Shown: piece after piece, positions 9,174-18,566 of the stretch
How the letters are laid out: each line of letters begins with the position of its first letter
How positions within the stretch are numbered: the stretch's first letter is position 1
DNA from: Flavobacteriaceae bacterium
GTDB lineage: Bacteria > Bacteroidota > Bacteroidia > Flavobacteriales > Flavobacteriaceae
Direction: 5' to 3'
DNA length: 64,000 nucleotides
Assembly: GCA_026988355.1 (NCBI GenBank)
Contig: JALSLK010000103.1
Location: forward strand, 1-64,000
Notes under the pieces: generated by a model
What the model was told of the DNA's origin: nothing
The model's input: only the letters and a program-made list of their open reading frames with translations
Databases searched by the model: none
Position numbers and translations under genes: made by a program

Positions 9174-9175
9174 AA

Positions 9176-10507
9176 TTAATGTGTTTCGTGTTTTGGTCCT
9201 TGATGTATTGTTTTTCCTACCAATACCAAAAATAATAAACCTAGCAACATGTATAATGCTACAAATCCTAGTAATGTAAATAGCGTATTTCCTGAAGATA
9301 CAGTTGGCGAAACGCCTTCGGTAGTTCGTAATAATTTGTATACTAGATATGGTTGTCTACCTAATTCGGCTACATACCAACCTGTAATGTTTGCTATGTA
9401 TGGAAATGGCACAAGAAACATAATTGTCCAAAGCAATGGTTTTATTTTATATATTTTTTTACGCCATAAAAAGAATGCTGCTAGACTCATAATTCCGATA
9501 AAAACGGTTCCTAATCCAACCATAATATGATAGGCATAATAGAGTGCTGGTATGTTGGTTGGCAATTCTTCTTTTTTAAATTTATCCATACCTAAAATTT
9601 GCTTGTCCCAATCTTGGTAGGTTAAAAAACTTAAAATATTTGGCACTGCTATCTTGTTATCTAATTTTTTCTCGACCATATTTGGTTGTCCTACTAGTAC
9701 AATTTCGGAACCTGCATGTTCTGTTTCAAAAATACCTTCCATTGCTGCAAAAGTTGCTGGTTGGTATTTGGCTACATTTTTAGCATTCCAATCTCCTGTC
9801 GGAAATGCTACTAAGATACTAGAAGTTACGCCAAAAATAACTCCTGTTTTTAGAAATAACGTACCATATTCTATGTTCTTTTTTCGCAAGATGTAAAAAG
9901 CTCCTATACTTGCTACTACAAACGATGAAGTAACTAATGATGCTACTTGATTATGTAAAAAAGCTGGTAACAACCATGGGTTTGTAAATAATTCGGAAAA
10001 ATGTTGCAGCACATATTTACCGTTCTCTAAAATTTCATAACCTACTGGATGTTGCATCCATGCGTTTGTTGCCAATATAAAATAGCCACTTGCCCAAGAG
10101 CCTAAAAAGACTAAAATTCCTGTTAAAAAATGCAACTTTTGTCCCATTAGTTTTTCTCCAAATATAAATAGTGCTAAAAATGAAGATTCTAAAAAGAAAG
10201 AAAACAAACCTTCCATTGCTAATGTTTGTCCTATTATTCCTCCAGTTAATTCCGAAAATTTAGCCCAATTTGTTCCAAACTGAAATTCCATTGGAATTCC
10301 TGTTACCACTCCCATCGTAAAATTAATTGCAAAAATTTTCATAAAAAATTTTGCTGCATTGTTATATTTTTCAATTTTACTACGTAAATACTTCCATTTA
10401 AAATAGACAATTATTAAAGATAATCCCATGGTTAATTGTGGGAATATATAGTGAAATGTGATAGTAAATGCAAACTGCATTCTATCGTAAAAGATCATAT
10501 CTTCCAT
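9176..10507 (-). CDS. cydA: Cytochrome bd quinol oxidase subunit I
   Basis: About 443 residues. It carries the heme-binding and quinol-site landmarks of CydA: MQFAFTITFHYIF near the N terminus (axial histidine), the GRQPYLVYKLLRT segment after the quinol loop, and several membrane helices. The Q-loop is short. The frame stays open to a TTG at 10525, but a promoter element covers that region, so the start is the ATG at 10507, giving MEDMIFYDRM. The first gene of the cydA-cydB-small protein operon. Confidence 0.95.
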   Translation of the reverse strand: MEDMIFYDRMQFAFTITFHYIFPQLTMGLSLIIVYFKWKYLRSKIEKYNNAAKFFMKIFAINFTMGVVTGIPMEFQFGTNWAKFSELTGGIIGQTLAMEGLFSFFLESSFLALFIFGEKLMGQKLHFLTGILVFLGSWASGYFILATNAWMQHPVGYEILENGKYVLQHFSELFTNPWLLPAFLHNQVASLVTSSFVVASIGAFYILRKKNIEYGTLFLKTGVIFGVTSSILVAFPTGDWNAKNVAKYQPATFAAMEGIFETEHAGSEIVLVGQPNMVEKKLDNKIAVPNILSFLTYQDWDKQILGMDKFKKEELPTNIPALYYAYHIMVGLGTVFIGIMSLAAFFLWRKKIYKIKPLLWTIMFLVPFPYIANITGWYVAELGRQPYLVYKLLRTTEGVSPTVSSGNTLFTLLGFVALYMLLGLLFLVLVGKTIHQGPKHETH

Positions 10508-10522
10508 TAGTAGTATTTTGTA

Positions 10523-10530
10523 CAAAGATA
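10523..10530 (-). promoter_or_regulatory. Promoter -7 element of the cyd operon
   Basis: The minus strand reads TATCTTTG, an exact TAnnTTTG match, 16 bases before the cydA ATG at 10507. It excludes the upstream TTG as start. Confidence 0.65.
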
Positions 10531-10561
10531 CTGCTATAATCGTATTTTTAGGTAATATTAG

Positions 10562-11764
10562 TTACTTATGTTGCATTCTTATCTTTATGATAATTGCGGA
10601 TATTAATGTAAGTATTCCTATAAATAAAATAGCGCTATTTGTAGTGTAGTAATCTGCTATAATGCCTGTTAAAATAGCTCCAATTGCATATCCTAAATCT
10701 CGCCACAATCTAAATACACCTATACTTTTTGCTCTTTCTTTCGGATTTGTATTTTCGGCTATTGAAGCTAAAAATGTTGGATATACCATTGCTGTTCCCC
10801 AACCTAGTATTGCTGAGAGTATGATGTAATGATAAAATTTGTGTGCAAATATAAATAATAGGAGTGTAATTGCTTGTAATAGCATGCCTATAAATAACAT
10901 TTCTTTTTTTTTGTATTTATCTGCCATTTTTCCTGTAAATAATTGTCCTATTCCCCAAACGGCTGGATAAATGGCTGTTATTATTCCTATTTCTTCTATT
11001 GAAAAATTCTTACTTGCTAATAATAGTGGAAATATTCCCCATACCATACCATCATTTAGATTGTTTATTAGTCCTGCTTGAGAAACCGATCCTAGATTTT
11101 TATTTCTCCAAGTTGTATCCCAAAATATATTTTTTAACAATGGTTTTATACTGGTTTTACTCTCTTTTTCGACATGATGTTTTGTTTCTTTAATAAAGAA
11201 AATACTAAAAATTAAACCCAAAACTACCAAAATAACTCCTATATAAAACGGATATGGTCTTAATCCGTATTTACTTGCAATCCATCCTGTAAGGAATGCT
11301 ACAATCGCCACTGCGATATAGCCTGCAAATTCATTTAGTCCCATAGCAAATCCTCTTTGTTTGTCTCCAACTAAATCTATCTTCATTACTACGGTACTAC
11401 TCCAAGCTAAACCTTGATTAATTCCTAATAATACGTTGGCAACTACAATCCAATTCCAATTAGGTGCATACATCAATATAAACGGAATTGGTATTCCGAC
11501 AATCCAACCTAAAATAAGTAGTTTTTTTCTGCCATATTTATTTGCTAATGCTCCGGTATAATAATTGGTAATTGCTTTTGTAATACCAAAAACGATAATA
11601 AAAGATAGTAGTACTGTTTTTACTTCTAGTTCGAATTCTTTTTTTGCTATTTCTGGTAAGATTGAACGTTCTAATCCTACCATTCCGCCAACAAAGGCAT
11701 TTACAATAACTAATAATGAAAATTGTTTTCTGTTTTCTTTTAATCCTAATTTTATTTCGTGCAT
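10562..11764 (-). CDS. MFS transporter
   Basis: 400 residues with about twelve predicted membrane helices. The loop after helix 2, GALANKYGRKKLLILG, is the major facilitator motif A, and a second copy, GKMADKYKKKEMLFIG, occurs after helix 8. The substrate cannot be told from sequence; the first domain resembles drug or sugar efflux carriers. It lies just upstream of the cyd operon on the same strand, but a cyd promoter separates the two. Confidence 0.85.
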   Translation of the reverse strand: MHEIKLGLKENRKQFSLLVIVNAFVGGMVGLERSILPEIAKKEFELEVKTVLLSFIIVFGITKAITNYYTGALANKYGRKKLLILGWIVGIPIPFILMYAPNWNWIVVANVLLGINQGLAWSSTVVMKIDLVGDKQRGFAMGLNEFAGYIAVAIVAFLTGWIASKYGLRPYPFYIGVILVVLGLIFSIFFIKETKHHVEKESKTSIKPLLKNIFWDTTWRNKNLGSVSQAGLINNLNDGMVWGIFPLLLASKNFSIEEIGIITAIYPAVWGIGQLFTGKMADKYKKKEMLFIGMLLQAITLLLFIFAHKFYHYIILSAILGWGTAMVYPTFLASIAENTNPKERAKSIGVFRLWRDLGYAIGAILTGIIADYYTTNSAILFIGILTLISAIIIKIRMQHK

Positions 11765-11830
11765 TACTTATATTTCGTAAATGCAAAGGTGCGTAAACAA
11801 AATAAGAATTTATTTTACATATGTTAAATA

Positions 11831-11990
11831 ATACTAACTCAACATCAAAATACGCTATAAATTATTTATCTTTTCTCATACTTCTCCATTTTAAAATTAT
11901 AACCACAACAGCAGCTATGCTTACAATTTTAAGATAGTATACTAAAAAAATATGTTGTTGTTTTTGTCTATCTTAAAATCAAATTGACAC
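11831..11990. repeat. MITE-like repeat, full copy 1
   Basis: About 160 bp bounded by ATACTAACTCAACATC and a degenerate inverted end, ATCTTAAAATCAAATTGACAC. Its reverse complement matches the copy at 61100-61256 throughout, including TAGTATACTATCTTAAAATTGTAAG. It holds no open reading frame. Confidence 0.65.
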
Positions 11991-12003
11991 ATTAAGTAGC
12001 GGC

Positions 12004-12777
12004 TTATTCTTCTTCTACTTCTTTTATTATTAAATCATCATTATAAACAGTTCCTGTAATTAATTGTGGTGAGCAATAAAGTCCAAAATGTGCTTGAGAT
12101 AATTTATTAGTTATGTTTCCAATATTTGCATGTGATACTAATTGTCCATTTTGCCAGACCTTTGCATATCCATTATCTCTAAAATCTAAATACATTTTTA
12201 ATTCTACCCATTCTCTTTGTGGAAACATTAAATCTGTTGTTTGAAAAATATTTGTTTGCTCTCCTTGATTGGAAGTATGCTGTAAATGAACAAATCCGCT
12301 TGGATTTAGATTTACCAATACAGTTCTATTCCAACTGTCAGATTCATCATCTGTAAATGTTGCAAAACTAAACCAATCATCTTCTCCTCCTGTTATGCTT
12401 TCTTGCAACTCCATATCCAACCAAACCCATAAAGTAATATAACACGGTGTTTTAAACGTACCTTGAGCTGTTTTTTGGAATTGGATTGTTGGATAACCTC
12501 TATGATTATTATTAATGCTTATTGTAGATGGTGGATTAGCTCCATCTATCCAAATCTTATGAGCATAAGTTCCACTATGTACGATTAAATCTGATAATTC
12601 ATGAAATGTTGTCCCTTTATGTCCTTGAGGCGTTATATAAAAATCAGAAAAATCATTTATCGATTCAAATGAACTAATAAATTCTTTTTTCTCTCCATTG
12701 TCTACATCGGAATTAGCGGAATCTTTAGTACAAGATATATTTAGAAGCACCAACAGGCTAAAAATTATTTTTCTCAT
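12004..12777 (-). CDS. Lipoprotein with a lectin/polysaccharide-lyase-like domain
   Basis: 257 residues. The signal peptide ends in the lipobox LLNISC at Cys16, so it is a lipoprotein, probably surface exposed. The remainder has the strand-rich pattern of a concanavalin-like jelly roll, with LWVWLDMEL, DDWFSFATF and REWVELKMYLDFRDNGYAKVWQNG. That last segment resembles the heparin-lyase-I-like (Polysacc_lyase) group, which measures or cleaves polysaccharides. Catalysis is unproven; it may only bind glycans. Monocistronic. Confidence 0.65.
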   Translation of the reverse strand: MRKIIFSLLVLLNISCTKDSANSDVDNGEKKEFISSFESINDFSDFYITPQGHKGTTFHELSDLIVHSGTYAHKIWIDGANPPSTISINNNHRGYPTIQFQKTAQGTFKTPCYITLWVWLDMELQESITGGEDDWFSFATFTDDESDSWNRTVLVNLNPSGFVHLQHTSNQGEQTNIFQTTDLMFPQREWVELKMYLDFRDNGYAKVWQNGQLVSHANIGNITNKLSQAHFGLYCSPQLITGTVYNDDLIIKEVEEE

Positions 12778-12987
12778 TTAATTTTCTTTATTTTAATGTG
12801 TTGAACGTTTGAATATACGTAGTTGCGGACTTTAAATACCGAAACTTCGGGTTAAGCACCTAACTTTGTAAAAGTACTTAATTTTTTAATTTAGTATCTC
12901 GCGATTATTTATACGTTACTATTTGCTTTCTACTCTTTTATTATTCTTTCTGTTTTATTCTTTCTGGTTATTCTGTAAAATTAATAC

Positions 12988-13008
12988 TTTGCAAACTTAG
13001 GTTGATAT
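12988..13008. repeat. Inverted copy of the 6181 repeat
   Basis: TTTGCAAACTTAGGTTGATAT is the reverse complement of 6181-6201 with one difference. It abuts the stop codon of the Crp-type gene. Confidence 0.5.
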
Positions 13009-13010
13009 AA

Positions 13011-13589
13011 TTACTTTTTGGCTCTAATTCTACTTAGACTTACTTGTGTTATTCCTAAATAGGATGCAATGTATTTTAAGGGTACTCTTTGGATGATTTG
13101 ATTGGATTGCTTTTGTAGGTTTTTATAACGTGCTTCTGCTGTATGGAATTGCATGCTTTCAATTCTATTAACCGTTTCTACATACGCTTGTTCAAATATT
13201 TTTCTAAATAATCGCTCTATATCTGCATATTGGTCATAGAGTTTAAATAATTTTGCAGAATTAATAGCTATTAATTTAGAGTTCTCTAGGGCTTGTATTC
13301 CTTTACGTGATGGGTTTGCATTAAATAAACTATCTGCTCTTGCTAAGATTTCATTTTCAAATTCAAAACTTTCGGTAATGTCTATATCTTCTTTAAGATA
13401 ATAAATTCGCAGCAATCCTTTTTTAATGAAATAGATATTCCTGCATGTATGTCCTATTGGATGTAAATCGTTGTTTTTATTAATTGTTGATTCTGTACAA
13501 ATTGAAATTATTGCTTTTTCAGATTTTTTAGTTAATTTTTGAATTTTATTTAAATATTTTAGAAGTTCTTCCATTGTGTTATAAAACAT
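13011..13589 (-). CDS. Crp/Fnr family transcription regulator
   Basis: 192 residues. An N-terminal cyclic-nucleotide-binding type beta barrel (HPIGHTCRNIYFIKKGLLRIYYL) is followed by a dimer helix and a short C-terminal helix-turn-helix ending YIASYLGITQVSLSRIRAKK. This compact layout is common in Bacteroidota, where the effector is usually unknown. There is no cysteine set for an iron-sulfur cluster, so it is not a classical Fnr. Starts at 13589 or 13574 are both possible. No target genes can be inferred from position. Confidence 0.85.
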   Translation of the reverse strand: MFYNTMEELLKYLNKIQKLTKKSEKAIISICTESTINKNNDLHPIGHTCRNIYFIKKGLLRIYYLKEDIDITESFEFENEILARADSLFNANPSRKGIQALENSKLIAINSAKLFKLYDQYADIERLFRKIFEQAYVETVNRIESMQFHTAEARYKNLQKQSNQIIQRVPLKYIASYLGITQVSLSRIRAKK

Positions 13590-13600
13590 CTATTAGTATT

Positions 13601-13759
13601 ATACCAACTCAATTTCAAAATACGTTATAAATCATTTATCTTTTCACGTTTTCTGCACTTTAAATTTAAACCATAGCTATGCTATGCTTGAAATTTTAAG
13701 ATTGTAAAACATAAAAATAGTTCAAATCTATTTAGCGCATTTTGAAATTGAATTGGTAT
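13601..13759. repeat. MITE-like repeat, full copy 2
   Basis: 159 bp with near-perfect terminal inverted repeats: ATACCAACTCAATTTCAAAAT at the left and its complement ATTTTGAAATTGAATTGGTAT at the right. It shares the internal GCTATGCTTGAAATTTTAAGAT with copy 1. Together with the next half copy it fills the 412-bp gap before the TonB receptor; no gene was found there. Confidence 0.7.
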
Positions 13760-13874
13760 TAATGTTATTTGTGTGCTGTGTTATTTAATTTGAATATATT
13801 ATTTTTCGATTTGCATCAAATATACAAATTTTTATTTTTTTGGTTCTACCATGAATTTAGTGGAGAAAAATATT

Positions 13875-13964
13875 AACCTGAGTTATGCTATGCTTGAAAT
13901 TTTAAGATTGTAAAACATAAAATAGTTCAAATCTATTTAACGCATTTTGAAATTGAATAGGTAT
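13875..13964. repeat. Half MITE-like repeat joined to an AACCTGAGTT end
   Basis: AACCTGAGTT, the end of the pckA-hairpin sequence, is followed directly by the right half of the MITE-like element (TTATGCTATGCTTGAAATT to GAATAGGTAT). The junction suggests recombination between two repeat families. Confidence 0.55.
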
Positions 13965-14001
13965 AATACACACGTTACGAAATTCTAATGTTTAATTTGG
14001 G

Positions 14002-16716
14002 TTAAAAAGTAAATTTCGTAGCAAACTGCCATGTTCGTCCTAAACCAAAAAACACTTGGTTTTTTGTATTTACTCCTTTCCATGTTATATCTCCAGATTC
14101 TGCATAAATATTTGTATTTGATTCGGATATATATATTGTATCAAACAAATTATTTATATGGAATTGAAATGCTATATTTCCAAAATTGGGAATATCTAAA
14201 TTATACGAAGTTCCGATATCTAATAATTGATAGGATGGTAATTTTAATACTGATTTTTGTGAGTTCTCTCCAAAATCATTAAGATCTATATTTGCATATA
14301 AGTTTGTATAAAACGAATGATTTAATGTTATATGTAAATCTGTAATAACCTTATAATCTATATCATAATTAGCTGTAAACTGTGCTGCATTTCCAATCTT
14401 TAGTTTGTCTAAATTATAATTGCGTTGCCCTATAAATTGTTGTGTATCATCATATAATTTTACATTGTTTACATTACCAATATATTTCCAGTCTCCTACA
14501 GATACCATTCCTGACATTTTTAACTTTTTATGATGGTATTTTACTTCTAATTCTATTCCGCTATGATCTTCTTTTATACCAAACATTCTTCCACTTACAT
14601 TAACATTATTGATAATTCCTCTTGCCGTAGCGTGTCTGTCCGACCATGTTGTTTTATACAGATTTAGAGTTACATTTCCATTTAAAAATTGATATCTATA
14701 TCCTGCTTCAAACGCAGTAATTTTTTCACTTTGTAAATTTCTTGTTATGGTATTATCTGAAAAATTAGAAAATACGGCTTCAAATAATGGTTGTTTGCTA
14801 TAATATCCTGCATTAAAATACGCATTATTTTTACTACTCATTTTATAATTTATTCCTGCTTTTATATTACCTCCATTTTTAATATCCCAATCTGATTTTT
14901 GTTCTTCTATAATTCCATCGCCATTCACATCTTTTGGTAAATTAAAATAATCTACTCGCCGAAACCCTTGTCTTGAAATACTTGTCTGTACAAATGCTGC
15001 TATCTTTTTATGTGTATATTCTAATTGTGTAAAAGCACCTAACCATCGTACGTTTCCTTGGTTATAAAATACTATTTTTTCTAAATCTGCTATACTTTTA
15101 AAGGCATTCCAATTATAATTTGCTGCAACATAATCTGAAGATGTTATTGTTCTATTTGGATTATTTCTATCGAAAAAATCCAAATAATTATCTGCTCCTA
15201 GTACATCATTTACTGTAAGTGCATTTTTTCCTGAATGTGAACGAAAATCTAGCCCTACTTGCCACAACATCGTATTATTTAATTGTGTTTGTAAGTTAAT
15301 GATACTTCCATACCACGCTTGTGAATTTATAAAAGCGAATCGTGTTAATCCTAATCCAATAGTATTGGTATATAGTCCGTTTGCGTCTGGTGTGCGAACT
15401 GCTCCAAAATCTGGAACATCATTTCCTGAATTCCACGCTACTATATCGTCAAAACGATACAATCCTTCTGTATTTCTAAACTGGGATGCTAATGGATTTG
15501 TTCCGTTAATATTTCCTATTGGTCCTGTTCCTCCTCCTTTTCCCCATGAAGCATAAACGACTGTATTTAATTTTGTTTTTTCGGAATAGTTATAATTCCA
15601 GTTTAACGATGTTACTGGTTTATGGTAATAATTTCTACTCCAAGTAAATATTTTATTGTTTTTAAATCCCCATTCGCTATTGTATCGAATATTTGGCTTT
15701 TCGGAATCGCTATATTTGATATGTTCGGATATTGCTATGGCATTATTTCGTTGCCTATGCCATTGTGGTGCTGTAAGAAATGTAAATTGCAACCTATTTT
15801 TATCGTTTATTTGATATGCTACATCTACATAAAAACTATTTCCTTTTCCTTCTGTTGCATCTACATATCCATCTCCTTGAAAACGGCTTATTAACAACGA
15901 AAATGACAGTTTTTCTTTTATTATTCCTGAATTATATTGTGCTGAAACTCTACTATAATTATCATTTTGTGCCGTAAATGTTACTATTGCTCCTTGTTTT
16001 TTACTTGATGGTTTTGTTAAGATATTTATGGTTCCTCCTACTGATGGTATTGCTAGTTTGGACGCTCCAAGTCCTCTTTGTATTTGTATTGCCGATGTTA
16101 CTTCTGCTAATCCTAACCAGTTACTCCAAAACACATTACCTGTTTCCATATCGTTTACTGGCATTCCATTTATTAATACTGCTGTATTTCTTTGATCAAA
16201 TCCTCGTACTTTTATACTTACATCTCCAAAACCTCCTCCTTTTTTTGATGTGTATACGGATGGTGTTCTATTTAATAATTCTGGCACTTCTTTTGTTCCT
16301 ATTTGGTGTGTTATTTCATACGATTTTATGGTTGATATTGCCATTGGCACTTGCCGCTTTTTTATGATATCTGTTACTCCTATAATAGCTACCTCGTCTA
16401 ATGTTTCGTTAAATAATTCTAATTTTATTTGTAATTGTTCGGTTTCTTTTTTTATTAAATCTAATGGTACTTGCTGTATTTTATAGTTTGGATATGTACA
16501 TAGTATGTGTGTGGTTTCTGTTGGTACTTTTATTGTAAAAAATCCTTTTGCATTGGTTGTTGTTTTTGCTCCTTGCGTTGTAATTATTTTTGCATTTATT
16601 ATTGGTTCTTCGGTTATTGCATCTACTACAAATCCTTTAATTTCTTTTTGTGCGTATAGTATATTTGCAAATAATAAGATAGCTATGTATAAGGAGTGTA
16701 TTTTATATCGTTTCAT
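14002..16716 (-). CDS. TonB-dependent outer-membrane receptor
   Basis: 904 residues. A signal peptide (cut near LYAQKE) precedes a carboxypeptidase-regulatory-like domain of about 85 residues, then a plug domain with SIKVRGFDQRNTAVLINGMP and VFWSNWLGLAEV near residues 165-205, then a long beta barrel ending in an aromatic residue (FATKFTF). The PMNDMETG-type plug wording is typical of receptors such as FecA-like siderophore or vitamin transporters rather than SusC, and no SusD lies beside it. The substrate is unknown. Confidence 0.88.
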   Translation of the reverse strand: MKRYKIHSLYIAILLFANILYAQKEIKGFVVDAITEEPIINAKIITTQGAKTTTNAKGFFTIKVPTETTHILCTYPNYKIQQVPLDLIKKETEQLQIKLELFNETLDEVAIIGVTDIIKKRQVPMAISTIKSYEITHQIGTKEVPELLNRTPSVYTSKKGGGFGDVSIKVRGFDQRNTAVLINGMPVNDMETGNVFWSNWLGLAEVTSAIQIQRGLGASKLAIPSVGGTINILTKPSSKKQGAIVTFTAQNDNYSRVSAQYNSGIIKEKLSFSLLISRFQGDGYVDATEGKGNSFYVDVAYQINDKNRLQFTFLTAPQWHRQRNNAIAISEHIKYSDSEKPNIRYNSEWGFKNNKIFTWSRNYYHKPVTSLNWNYNYSEKTKLNTVVYASWGKGGGTGPIGNINGTNPLASQFRNTEGLYRFDDIVAWNSGNDVPDFGAVRTPDANGLYTNTIGLGLTRFAFINSQAWYGSIINLQTQLNNTMLWQVGLDFRSHSGKNALTVNDVLGADNYLDFFDRNNPNRTITSSDYVAANYNWNAFKSIADLEKIVFYNQGNVRWLGAFTQLEYTHKKIAAFVQTSISRQGFRRVDYFNLPKDVNGDGIIEEQKSDWDIKNGGNIKAGINYKMSSKNNAYFNAGYYSKQPLFEAVFSNFSDNTITRNLQSEKITAFEAGYRYQFLNGNVTLNLYKTTWSDRHATARGIINNVNVSGRMFGIKEDHSGIELEVKYHHKKLKMSGMVSVGDWKYIGNVNNVKLYDDTQQFIGQRNYNLDKLKIGNAAQFTANYDIDYKVITDLHITLNHSFYTNLYANIDLNDFGENSQKSVLKLPSYQLLDIGTSYNLDIPNFGNIAFQFHINNLFDTIYISESNTNIYAESGDITWKGVNTKNQVFFGLGRTWQFATKFTF

Positions 16717-16737
16717 TTTTTTAGTTTAAAAACGATG

Positions 16738-16745
16738 CAAATGTA
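16738..16745 (-). promoter_or_regulatory. Promoter -7 element of the TonB receptor gene
   Basis: The minus strand reads TACATTTG, an exact TAnnTTTG match, 21 bases before the ATG. Confidence 0.55.
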
Positions 16746-16793
16746 CAATTTAACCTTACTTAATTACCTCGTTAAAAGTTTAAAAACAACTAT

Positions 16794-16828
16794 AAAAAAA
16801 CCATTCGATTTAACGAATGGTTTTTTTT
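16794..16828 (-). terminator. lpdA terminator
   Basis: CCATTCG and CGAATGG form a stem with a six-base loop, flanked by seven A and eight T residues, so it can work on either strand. On the minus strand it ends lpdA transcription before the TonB receptor promoter. Confidence 0.8.
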
Positions 16829-16951
16829 ATTTTATGTTTGTTTCTGTGAGAAAAATTTATTTATTTTTTTGTGTTTTACGCAAAGATTGTTAGGAGTTGT
16901 TCGATCCTATTTTCGTAGGGAATCGAAAAAAATCACTCTAACTTTTTTTTA

Positions 16952-18340
16952 TTACAGATGTATTACCTCATCGTAAGCTGCTGCAACTGCTTCCATTACT
17001 GCTTCGCTCATGGTTGGATGTGGATGTATTGCTTTTAGGACTTCGTGTCCTGTAGTTTCTAGTTTTCTTCCTAATACTGCTTCGGCAATCATATCTGTAA
17101 CTCCTGCTCCTATCATGTGACATCCTAACCATTCGCCATATTTTGCATCGAATATTACTTTTACAAAACCATCTTTTGTTCCTGCTGCACTTGCTTTTCC
17201 TGATGCTGAAAATGGGAACTTTCCTATTTTAACATCCAGTCCTTGTTCTTTACATTCTTGTTCTGTTAATCCTACACTTGCTATTTCTGGTGTTGCATAA
17301 GTACATCCTGGAACATTTCCATAATCTACTGCTTCTACATGTAGTCCTGCTATTTTTTCTACACAAGTTATTCCTTCGGCAGAGGCTACATGTGCTAATG
17401 CTGGTCCTGGCACAACATCGCCAATCGCATAATATCCTGGTAAGTTTGTTTGGTAATACTTATCTACTAATATTTTATCTTTATCTACTACAATTCCTAC
17501 ATCTTCTAGTCCTATATTTTCAATATTTGATTTGATTCCTACTGCAGATAATAATATATCTGCTTCTAATGTTTCTTCTCCTTTTTTTGTTTTTACGGAT
17601 GCTTTTACTCCTTTTCCTAAAATATCTACTGCTGTTACACTAGAATTTGTCATTATTTTGATTCCTTGTTTCTTTAAGGATCTTTCAAATTGTTTGGACA
17701 CATCGTCATCTTCTAATGGTACTATTTTTGGTAAATATTCGATAATGGTTACTTCGGTTCCCATCGCATTATAGAAGTATGCAAACTCTACTCCTATTGC
17801 TCCTGAACCAACAATTATCATTTTTTTTGGTTGTTCTGGCAAGGTTAATGCTTGTCTGTAACCTATTACTTTTTCTCCATCTATTGGCATAAATGGTAAT
17901 TCTCTTGAACGCGCTCCTGTTGCTATAATAATGTTGTCGGCACTATATTCGGTTACTTTTCCGTCTGTTTCTGTAACCTCTACTTTTTTTCCTTGTTTTA
18001 TTTTTCCGAATCCATTTAGAACGTCAATTTTATTTTTTTTCATCAAAAACTGAACTCCTTTACTCATTCCTTCGGCTACATTTCTACTTCGTTTTACTAC
18101 TGCTGTAAAATCTTTATCTATTGCTTCTGCTTTAAGTCCATATTCGTCTACATGTTTTAAATAATCGTATACTTGTGCCGATTTTAATAATGCTTTTGTT
18201 GGTATACATCCCCAATTTAGACAAATTCCTCCTAAATTTTCTTTTTCTACTACTGCTACTTTAAAACCTAATTGTGAGGCTCTAATAGCTGTTACATATC
18301 CTCCTGGACCTGATCCTATTATTATTATATCGTATTTCAT
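16952..18340 (-). CDS. lpdA: Dihydrolipoyl dehydrogenase
   Basis: 462 residues. A flavoprotein that reoxidises the lipoyl groups of 2-oxoacid dehydrogenase complexes with NAD. Visible are the FAD-binding GSGPGGY near residue 9, the redox disulfide in GGICLNWGCIPTK (Cys40 and Cys45), the NAD-binding GSGAIGVEFAYF and the C-terminal catalytic AIHPHPTMSEA. No E1 or E2 genes are nearby, so the enzyme probably serves complexes encoded elsewhere. It ends in a clear terminator. Confidence 0.96.
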   Translation of the reverse strand: MKYDIIIIGSGPGGYVTAIRASQLGFKVAVVEKENLGGICLNWGCIPTKALLKSAQVYDYLKHVDEYGLKAEAIDKDFTAVVKRSRNVAEGMSKGVQFLMKKNKIDVLNGFGKIKQGKKVEVTETDGKVTEYSADNIIIATGARSRELPFMPIDGEKVIGYRQALTLPEQPKKMIIVGSGAIGVEFAYFYNAMGTEVTIIEYLPKIVPLEDDDVSKQFERSLKKQGIKIMTNSSVTAVDILGKGVKASVKTKKGEETLEADILLSAVGIKSNIENIGLEDVGIVVDKDKILVDKYYQTNLPGYYAIGDVVPGPALAHVASAEGITCVEKIAGLHVEAVDYGNVPGCTYATPEIASVGLTEQECKEQGLDVKIGKFPFSASGKASAAGTKDGFVKVIFDAKYGEWLGCHMIGAGVTDMIAEAVLGRKLETTGHEVLKAIHPHPTMSEAVMEAVAAAYDEVIHL

Positions 18341-18566
18341 ATCTGTATATTTATTATTTGTAGTATTCTCTCCTGCAAAGGTCGCAAAGTTTTTGTGATT
18401 TTCATCCTTTTTGTTTAAATTTTGTTTCTTGTTTTATGAATTTTTCTATCTTGTTTCACACACAAAATGTTAAGGATGTAACGTTTCTTCCTTTTATTTC
18501 TCTCGCAAAGACACAAAGATTATGTTTTGCTTCTTATCTTTTTCTTTTTGACGCTTATTTTATTAT

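Noticed and set aside
15978-16367. A 129-codon hydrophobic plus-strand frame opposite the TonB receptor
   Set aside because: It is a mirror of the receptor's plug domain; the apparent membrane helices come from the complement of polar codons.
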